In this document: positions 6,454 to 11,315 of the stretch, piece after piece
How positions within the stretch are numbered: the first letter of the stretch is position 1
Layout of the letters: every line of letters starts with the position of its first letter
Source of the DNA: Gemmatimonadota bacterium
GTDB taxonomy: Bacteria; Gemmatimonadota; Gemmatimonadetes; Gemmatimonadales; Gemmatimonadaceae
Length of the DNA stretch: 11,315 bases
Reading direction: 5' to 3'
Assembly (NCBI GenBank): GCA_003142495.1
Contig: PLMM01000355.1
Span: forward strand, 14,613-25,927
Made by a program: the position numbers and the translations under genes
Notes under the pieces: model-generated
The model's input: the letters and a program-made list of their open reading frames with translations, nothing else
What the model was told of the DNA's origin: nothing
Database searches by the model: none

Positions 6454-8133
6454 ATGCCTGTCGCCACCAAGTCCGCTCCGGTCGCCACCGCTCCGGTATC
6501 CGCCTCCGATGGCCTCAACGGGCGCGCCCGAAGCGCCGAAGGCGCGCAGGGCACCATGGTCGCATTCAACGGCCATCGTAGAACGCCGCCGCCCATTAAC
6601 GAGCCGATTCGCAGCTACGCGCCCGGCACCGCCGAGCGCGCCGAGCTCAAGGCGCGCCTGGAGTCGATGGCGAACGAGGTCGTCGACATCCCGATCGTAA
6701 TCGACGGCCGCGAGATTCGCACCGGCGACACCGCGAACGTCGTGATGCCGCACGCACATCAGCACGTGCTCGGGCAGTGGCACGCGGCAACCGTCTCGCA
6801 CGTCGCGCAAGCGATCGATGCGGCCGAGCGGGCGCGCGCGGACTGGGGGAATTGGCCGTTCGAGGAACGCGCGGGCGTTTTCCTACGCGCGGCCGAACTT
6901 CTCTCCACTCGCTATCGCGCGACGCTCAACGCCGCGACGATGCTCGGCCAATCCAAAACGGCGTTTCAGGCCGAGGTCGACGCGGCGTGCGAGCTCGCCG
7001 ACTTCTGGCGCTTCAATGTGCACTTCGCCGAAACGCTGTACGCGGATCAACCGATAAGCGACAAGGGGATCTGGAATCAGACGGACTATCGCCCGCTCGA
7101 GGGATTCATCTACGCGGTGACGCCGTTCAACTTCACCGCGATTGGCGGCAATCTCTCCACGGCGCCGGCGCTCATGGGGAACACGGTGCTCTGGAAGCCG
7201 TCGGCAACGGCGATGCTGAGCGCGCACTACATCATGCAGATTCTCACCGAGTCCGGGCTGCCGCCGGGGGTGATCAACTTCCTTCCGGGCGACCCGATCG
7301 CGATCTCGAACGCCGCGCTCTCGCACCGCGATTTCGCGGGGCTGCACTTCACAGGGAGCACGAACGTCTTCAACATGATGTGGAAGCAGATCGGCGCGAA
7401 CACGTCGAGCTATCGAAGTTACCCGCGTATCGTCGGCGAGACGGGCGGGAAGGACTTCATCGTCGCGCATCACACGGCGGATGTCGAAGCGCTCGCCGTC
7501 GCGATCGGTCGCGGCGGATTCGAGTACCAGGGGCAGAAGTGCTCGGCCTGCTCGCGGGCCATCGTTGAAGCGCCGATTTACGACGCGTTTATCACCAAGC
7601 TGCTGGAGCGCATAGCAAAGTTGACCGTGGGCGACCCGGCTGCCAACCACTACCTCGGCCCGGTAATTAACAAGGCTGCGCTCGATTCGATGCTGCGGTA
7701 CATCGAAATCGGCAAGAAGGAAGGACGCCTGCTTGCTGGCGGCAAGGCTCCGGCGACGGCCGATGGCGGTTACTTCCTGGAGCCGACCGTAATTGCCGAC
7801 GTGGCTCCCAATGCGGTGATTTCGCAGGAGGAGATCTTCGGGCCGGTGCTGGCGCTCGTAAAGGTGGCCAGCTTCGAGGAGGGGCTGAAGGTCGTCAATA
7901 ATACCGAGTACGGCCTGACCGGCTCCATCTACTCCACCGACCGCGAGAAGCTGAACATTGCCCGCCGCGAGTTCCACGTGGGAAATCTTTATTTCAACCG
8001 TAAGTGCACCGGCGCGATGGTGGGGGCGCATCCCTTCGGCGGCTTCAATATGAGCGGCACCGACTCCAAGGCCGGAGGGCCGGATTATCTGCCGTTGTTC
8101 ACGCAATCCAAGAGTGTGGCGGAAAAGCTGTAA
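6454..8133 (+). CDS. pruA: L-glutamate gamma-semialdehyde (1-pyrroline-5-carboxylate) dehydrogenase, apparently chimeric
   Basis: The 559-residue ALDH4-type enzyme oxidises glutamate semialdehyde to glutamate with NAD+, the second step of proline breakdown. Recognisable residues are Asn226 (PFNFTAIGGN), Lys248 (LWKPS), the general base Glu329 (GETGGKD), the nucleophile Cys363 (GQKCSACSR), and the NAD-site EEIFGP at 459-464. The C-terminus HPFGGFNMSGTDSKAGG is typical. The first 34 residues are low-complexity Ala/Pro/Ser, and ATG 6556 (MVAFNGHRR) may be the real start. Codon use changes abruptly near 7560, just after the catalytic motif. From 7261 to 7559 all 7 Ile codons are ATC; after that they are 6 ATC, 5 ATT and 1 ATA. 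Leu after the switch is 11 CTG to 3 CTC. The reading frame is intact, so it could still be a working enzyme if the join is real. No proline dehydrogenase gene is adjacent. Confidence 0.93.
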   Translation: MPVATKSAPVATAPVSASDGLNGRARSAEGAQGTMVAFNGHRRTPPPINEPIRSYAPGTAERAELKARLESMANEVVDIPIVIDGREIRTGDTANVVMPHAHQHVLGQWHAATVSHVAQAIDAAERARADWGNWPFEERAGVFLRAAELLSTRYRATLNAATMLGQSKTAFQAEVDAACELADFWRFNVHFAETLYADQPISDKGIWNQTDYRPLEGFIYAVTPFNFTAIGGNLSTAPALMGNTVLWKPSATAMLSAHYIMQILTESGLPPGVINFLPGDPIAISNAALSHRDFAGLHFTGSTNVFNMMWKQIGANTSSYRSYPRIVGETGGKDFIVAHHTADVEALAVAIGRGGFEYQGQKCSACSRAIVEAPIYDAFITKLLERIAKLTVGDPAANHYLGPVINKAALDSMLRYIEIGKKEGRLLAGGKAPATADGGYFLEPTVIADVAPNAVISQEEIFGPVLALVKVASFEEGLKVVNNTEYGLTGSIYSTDREKLNIARREFHVGNLYFNRKCTGAMVGAHPFGGFNMSGTDSKAGGPDYLPLFTQSKSVAEKL

Positions 8134-8150
8134 GGTTTCAGTGGAGATTC

Positions 8151-8186
8151 GTGGTTTCCCAGGTCTCAGAACCGGGACCTGGGAAG
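8151..8186. repeat. REP-like palindromic intergenic repeat
   Basis: A perfect 10-bp inverted repeat, TTCCCAGGTC (8156-8165) with GACCTGGGAA (8176-8185), has a 10-nt loop. It begins with GTGGTTTCCCA, an 11-mer that recurs at 11303-11313. Short palindromes starting this way are, from memory, common between genes in Acidobacteriaceae. It lies 17 nt after the pruA stop and may also help end that transcript, though no T-run follows. A degraded GATGGGGCAC at 8291-8300 may be the remnant of another such element. Confidence 0.55.
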
Positions 8187-8205
8187 ATTCCCCGATGAAG
8201 TTGAA

Positions 8206-8238
8206 GGCTTTTCGAGCGATGGCCTTCTCCGAAAAGCC
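8206..8238. terminator. Hairpin downstream of pruA
   Basis: GGCTTTTCG (8206-8214) pairs perfectly with CGAAAAGCC (8230-8238) across a 15-nt loop. The gene-free stretch 8134-8345 lies between convergent genes, where terminators are expected. An AT-rich patch and the palindrome AACTGCAGTT (8243-8252) follow, but there is no proper T-run. Confidence 0.35.
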
Positions 8239-8345
8239 ATAAAACTGCAGTTATAAAATATCCCGTCATAACCGCAAAGAACGCGATGAAGATGGGGCAC
8301 AAGCGTCTGGAATATTAACGGTGAGTTGTCGGGTTCTCTGGGGGG

Positions 8346-9026
8346 CTAGGCCATGACGCGCGGCTGGGCAGTCTCCTCGGCTTCCAGCTTGCTGCCTACG
8401 TCGGCGGCGGCGGCAGCCAGCACCCGGTGGTGGATGGTGAACAGCGCCAGTTCGAGCCGGTCGCTGACACCGGTCTTATCGTAGACGGAGCGCAGGTAGT
8501 TTTTGATGACCTGCTCGGTGGTCTTGAGGCGGGTGGCAATCTCGCGGTTCTTGCATCCCTGGACAATGAGCGCGACGATGCGCATCTCCTTGGGGGTGAG
8601 CCGGTCGCGGACGCGGGTGCCGACCATGTCTTCCTCGGGCGATTCGGCTACCATGAGCTGCGGAGGCAGCCAGGTGTCGCCTCCGGCTACGGCGCGCACA
8701 CACTCCAGCAGGGCAGGCCCGGTGACGCTGCGGAAGACCACGCCGCGAAATCCCTGTTGCAGGTAGGCGCTGGCCGAGTCGTTGTTCTCGGCAATCACGA
8801 TACCGCGGCTATTTGTGATCTCCAGCAGCGTACGCAGCCGGTCAATATCCGGCCGCAGCGAGGCGGCAAACAGGACGATGGAGCCGGGAAACGTGGTGAT
8901 GGCGTGATGCATACGATCAAGGTCGGTGCATTGAGCAATGATTCGCACTTCTTCGTTCATGGCCAGCACTTTGGCTGTGCCAGTCCGAAAAATAGCCTGC
9001 GAATCGGCCAAGATGATCTTGTTCAT
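8346..9026 (-). CDS. NarL/FixJ-type regulator with a degenerate receiver domain
   Basis: The 226-residue protein has a receiver-like N-terminus (residues 2-118) and a LuxR-type helix-turn-helix (about 142-198: LTPKEMRIVALIVQG, then NREIATRLKTTEQVIKNYLRSVYDKTGV). The receiver has lost its chemistry. The usual phosphoacceptor Asp in the third strand is absent; the stretch reads SIVLFAASLRP, with no acidic residue between 38 and 59. The acidic pair at the N-terminus is reduced to one Asp (LADSQ), and the conserved Lys is Arg99. It therefore probably works without phosphorylation. The start at 9026 (MNKIILADSQ, with TGAGG upstream) fits the family; a 5' extension to 9098 would add 24 unrelated residues. 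It is divergent from the PAS-GGDEF/motA pair and may control it. No sensor kinase is adjacent. Confidence 0.9.
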   Translation of the reverse strand: MNKIILADSQAIFRTGTAKVLAMNEEVRIIAQCTDLDRMHHAITTFPGSIVLFAASLRPDIDRLRTLLEITNSRGIVIAENNDSASAYLQQGFRGVVFRSVTGPALLECVRAVAGGDTWLPPQLMVAESPEEDMVGTRVRDRLTPKEMRIVALIVQGCKNREIATRLKTTEQVIKNYLRSVYDKTGVSDRLELALFTIHHRVLAAAAADVGSKLEAEETAQPRVMA

Positions 9027-9504
9027 GATGCGCGCCTCATCCGCTGCATAACCCCGGAAGCCTGAGCCGAGGCCCGCCCAGCCCGCAGTTCCCGCCACGC
9101 CGGAAACGGCGGTTCGGGCTCAGGCAATGGCCTCTTCTCTTTGGAGACTATCGGCAGATTACCGCAAACTCTCGAACTGCTTCAATCTGCAACAAAAAGG
9201 AGCGGGGCACATTCCTTTGGTGACCGGCCCAGGGTTAAACCTCGCTACTCTTCGATAACTATCCTGCAAATGAGATTACATCCTGATGACGAAAGGGTCA
9301 CGAGAATTCGCAGCCAGCGGCCACGGATTCTGTTTACTGATGAGGCTCATGGGCTGGAAGCTGGCGGCGGAGCGGGTTCTGTTTCGGCCATGGCCCTGGT
9401 CGTCGCGGGGATCTCTTCCCTTAGCAGAAGTCAACCATTTTCTTCGCACCACAGGCGGTGAAGTTGGTGTGCGTCATGCCGATGTAGGAGATGGAGAGGT
9501 GTGG
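9027..9504. promoter_or_regulatory. Long divergent intergenic region upstream of regulator and PAS-GGDEF genes
   Basis: No gene is supported in these 478 nt, although frame 1 stays open from 9286 into the PAS-GGDEF gene. On the minus strand GCCGATAG (9148-9155) resembles a flagellar sigma-28 -10 element, but no matching -35 is present. On the plus strand TAAA (9236-9239) and CGATAA (9253-9258) are about 4 nt too close for a sigma-28 promoter. The TA-richer part, about 9165-9290, is the most likely promoter site for either gene. Confidence 0.35.
9061..9124. other. Long imperfect hairpin in the regulator's 5' leader
   Basis: CCTGAGCC (9061-9068) is the exact complement of GGCTCAGG (9117-9124). 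Inside it sits a second small stem, GCCG/CGGC (9099-9102 with 9107-9110), around GAAA, with further imperfect pairing between GC-rich flanks. It begins 35 nt upstream of the regulator's ATG, so it would lie in that gene's leader RNA if transcription starts further out. It could be a palindromic repeat instead. Confidence 0.4.
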
Positions 9505-10398
9505 ATGGCTGATCGCGCGGAACTTCTTGAGGTCGCGCTGGATAGTCTTCCGGAGGGACTTGCGCTGCTGGGCGGCGAGGGCCAGGTCATGCTCTGGAAC
9601 CGGGCCGCTGAGGCGATCACCGGGTACGCGAGCGCAGACCTGTTATCGCGGCAAACTCCCGGGCAACTGGAGCTGCTTTTATCGTTCTGTTCAAGGCCCG
9701 GGGATCAAGAGGCTGGGGCGGAACCGCAACCGGGACGTGGCGCCATTGTCCACTTTCAGCACAAGCTGGGTCACGATGTCCCGGTAATTGCCCGAACGCT
9801 GGTGCTGCGCGGCGGGCTTGGCGGGCGCATGGGCACGGCGGTTGTCTTTCATCCCGCCGAGAGCCTGGATGCTCTGCCGCATGGGGAGTGTGACGAAGGT
9901 TCCAGCGTGGAGGCCAGCCAGACAGAGTTTGAAGACCGGCTGGCAGGGGTGTTCGAGGACTTTCGGCAGGGCGGGGAGACCTTCGGCGTTCTATGGATAA
10001 CCGTTGACCAGGCCCACGAGCTGCGCAGGACGCACGGCGCCGGCGCCTGCGACGCGATGCTCGAAAAGGTGGAGCGGGCGATGGCCAACGGGCTGCGTCC
10101 GGCCGAGGAGATGGGGCGCTGGGGCGACGAGGAGTATCTGATTCTGTCGCACGAGCGCACGCCGGAGATGCTGGCGGCCCATGCGCAGGTGCTGGCCGGC
10201 CTGGCCCGGACGGCGGAGTTCCGCTGGTGGGGAGACCGTGTATCGCTGACGGTGAGCATCGGCGCTGCGCAAGCGGAACGGAATGGGAGTCTGGTTGAAC
10301 TTCTGGAAAAGGCAAAAGCTGCAATGTTTACCAGCTTTCATGCGGGCGGAAACCAGATCACATCCGCGCCGGGGGGGCAAGCATGTTCGCCATCATAG
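9505..10398 (+). CDS. PAS-GGDEF protein with degenerate GGDEF signature
   Basis: From the ATG at 9505 (GGAGAGG 5 nt upstream) the product has 297 residues, with no membrane segment. A PAS domain covers about residues 5-115 (LDSLPEGLALLGGEGQVMLWNRAAEAITGY split over its first strand and helix). A GGDEF domain covers about 143-290. The active-site loop reads RWGDEEY (205-211) in place of R-x-GG(D/E)EF: the second Gly is Asp and the Phe is Tyr. The I-site position reads RPAE instead of RxxD, and the late motif AMFTSFHAGGNQI has lost its usual Lys. It is therefore probably a weak or inactive diguanylate cyclase, perhaps a GTP or c-di-GMP sensor. It overlaps motA by 16 nt, so it is expressed with the motor stator and may link PAS sensing to motility. 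An open frame continues upstream to 9286, but without domain content. Confidence 0.85.
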   Translation: MADRAELLEVALDSLPEGLALLGGEGQVMLWNRAAEAITGYASADLLSRQTPGQLELLLSFCSRPGDQEAGAEPQPGRGAIVHFQHKLGHDVPVIARTLVLRGGLGGRMGTAVVFHPAESLDALPHGECDEGSSVEASQTEFEDRLAGVFEDFRQGGETFGVLWITVDQAHELRRTHGAGACDAMLEKVERAMANGLRPAEEMGRWGDEEYLILSHERTPEMLAAHAQVLAGLARTAEFRWWGDRVSLTVSIGAAQAERNGSLVELLEKAKAAMFTSFHAGGNQITSAPGGQACSPS

Positions 10399-11270
10399 GC
10401 ATTGTGCTGGTTTTTGTGTCGGTCATCAGCGGCTTTTTGATGGAGAAGGGCCATATTCAGGTTCTTCTTCAGCCGGCAGAGCTGCTCATCATCGCCGGCG
10501 CGGCCACGGGCACTCTGCTGGCGGCCAATCCGGCGCACATTATCAAAGCAATCGCCAGAGGGCTGGCGGGGGTGCTGAAAGGCTCGCCGTTCGGAAAAGA
10601 ACGCTACCTCAGCACGCTCAAGATGATGTACCAGTTTCTGAACAAGGTGCGCAAGGAGGGTTTGCTGAGCGTGGAGATGGACGTGGAGAAGCCCACGGAG
10701 AGCTCGATCTTCAAGAACTATCCTGAGTTTCTCGCCGACCATCATGCCCGGGACTTTGTGTGCGATACGCTGCGCATGGCCATCACCGGGGGCGTGGAGC
10801 CGTTCGACATGGACCAGATGATGGAGTTGGACATGGAGGTGCATCACCACGAGACGACGCAGCCGGTCAGCTCCTTAACAACGGTGGCGGATGCGCTGCC
10901 CGGACTGGGGATTGTGGCGGCGGTGCTGGGCGTGGTCATCACCATGGGCTCGCTGGGCGGTCCGCCGGAGGAGATTGGGGAGAAGGTAGCGGCGGCGCTG
11001 GTGGGCACGTTTCTGGGAATCCTGCTGTGCTACGGCGCGGTCGGACCGCTGGCCTCGAACATGGCCAAGACGGCCGACGCGCAAGACCAATACCTGCATG
11101 TGCTTCGGGTGTTGATCCTGTCGTTTCTGAAGGGCTCGGCTCCGATGATCGCCATCGAGATGGGGCGGAGGGCGATTCCCGCGCATGTGCGGCCCGGCTT
11201 CGACGAGATGGAAAAGAACTGCAAGAGCCACGCAGCCAGCGCAGAACCGGCCGCGGCGGCAGCGGCTTAG
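10383..11270 (+). CDS. motA: Flagellar motor stator protein MotA
   Basis: The 295-residue protein is the same length as E. coli MotA and aligns with its numbering. Arg90 and Glu98 of the cytoplasmic loop (VRKEGLLSVE) contact FliG. Pro173 (ALPGLGIVAAVLGVV) and Pro222 (GAVGPLA) are the prolines needed for proton-driven torque. Four hydrophobic segments are visible at about 1-20, 32-50, 170-190 and 202-222. The C-terminus ends in an Ala-rich tail. With MotB it forms the proton channel and stator of the flagellar motor in the inner membrane. The ATG lies 16 nt inside the PAS-GGDEF gene, downstream of a run of seven G that may act in ribosome binding. motB is not within the window but would be expected next. 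Confidence 0.96.
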   Translation: MFAIIGIVLVFVSVISGFLMEKGHIQVLLQPAELLIIAGAATGTLLAANPAHIIKAIARGLAGVLKGSPFGKERYLSTLKMMYQFLNKVRKEGLLSVEMDVEKPTESSIFKNYPEFLADHHARDFVCDTLRMAITGGVEPFDMDQMMELDMEVHHHETTQPVSSLTTVADALPGLGIVAAVLGVVITMGSLGGPPEEIGEKVAAALVGTFLGILLCYGAVGPLASNMAKTADAQDQYLHVLRVLILSFLKGSAPMIAIEMGRRAIPAHVRPGFDEMEKNCKSHAASAEPAAAAAA

Positions 11271-11286
11271 AGCATTTTCACAGTTT

Positions 11287-11315
11287 CTGTAAGGTGGGTT
11301 TAGTGGTTTCCCACC
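11287..11315. repeat. Second copy of the REP-like repeat, cut by the window edge
   Basis: CTGTAAGGT (11287-11295) and GTGGTTTCCCA (11303-11313) both also occur after pruA, at 8128-8136 and 8151-8161. GGTGGG (11293-11298) can pair with CCCACC (11310-11315). The element starts 17 nt after the motA stop and runs off the end, so its full palindrome cannot be seen. Confidence 0.5.

Noticed and set aside
6883..8106. A 407-codon minus-strand open frame opposite pruA
   Set aside because: It is an antisense shadow: charged, low-complexity and without motifs. It spans the codon-style breakpoint, but only because both halves of pruA are GC-rich in third positions.
9205..9222. A GGGCAC...TTTGG stretch considered as a sigma-54 promoter
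   Set aside because: The GG to GC spacing and the -12 element do not fit the TGGCAC-N5-TTGC pattern.
9236..9258. TAAA...CGATAA considered as a sigma-28 flagellar promoter for the PAS-GGDEF/motA genes
   Set aside because: The spacing is about 4 nt short and the -10 element matches only partly. It is mentioned in the intergenic entry but not called.

Overview
The window looks like two different genomes joined inside one gene. Positions 1 to about 7,560 are very GC-rich, with Leu mostly CTC and many GCG and TCG codons. This suggests a Gemmatimonadota-like or similar high-GC soil bacterium, which is an inference from codon style only. From about 7,560 to the end, Leu becomes mainly CTG, AT-ending Ile and Asn codons appear, and intergenic palindromic repeats of a kind I associate with Acidobacteriota turn up. 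The switch lies at the codons for the catalytic-cysteine motif of a proline-catabolism dehydrogenase (pruA). The contig may be an assembly chimera or a recombinant; the sequence alone cannot decide.

Left part. Positions 1-1995 hold the end of an ABC-2 export operon: the ATPase C-terminus, a six-helix permease and a TetR/CecR-type repressor. Converging on it is a minus-strand cluster, read from 4186 down to 2004: a phage-like protein that resembles ssDNA-annealing families, an ECF-like sigma factor, and a LexA/UmuD-like (peptidase S24) autoprotease. The autoprotease has a cleavage site and Ser/Lys dyad but no recognisable DNA-binding domain. The sigma and autoprotease genes overlap by 14 nt. 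This trio is the best candidate for an undescribed regulatory circuit: a sigma factor held by a partner that could cut itself upon DNA damage.

Divergent from it is an Xre/ParS-RES toxin-antitoxin pair (4280-5415). The RES toxin would be an NAD+-consuming enzyme. Convergent to the toxin is endonuclease IV (nfo, 5437-6330), with all nine metal ligands. pruA (6454-8133) is divergent from nfo.

Right part. After pruA come a repeat and hairpin region, then a minus-strand NarL-type regulator whose receiver lacks the phosphoacceptor Asp. A roughly 480-nt divergent region follows, then a PAS-GGDEF protein with a degenerate signature that overlaps motA by 16 nt. MotA has R90, E98, P173 and P222 at the same numbers as the E. 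coli protein. The window ends in a second copy of the repeat; motB would be expected beyond the edge. No tRNA, rRNA, CRISPR array or insertion sequence was seen.
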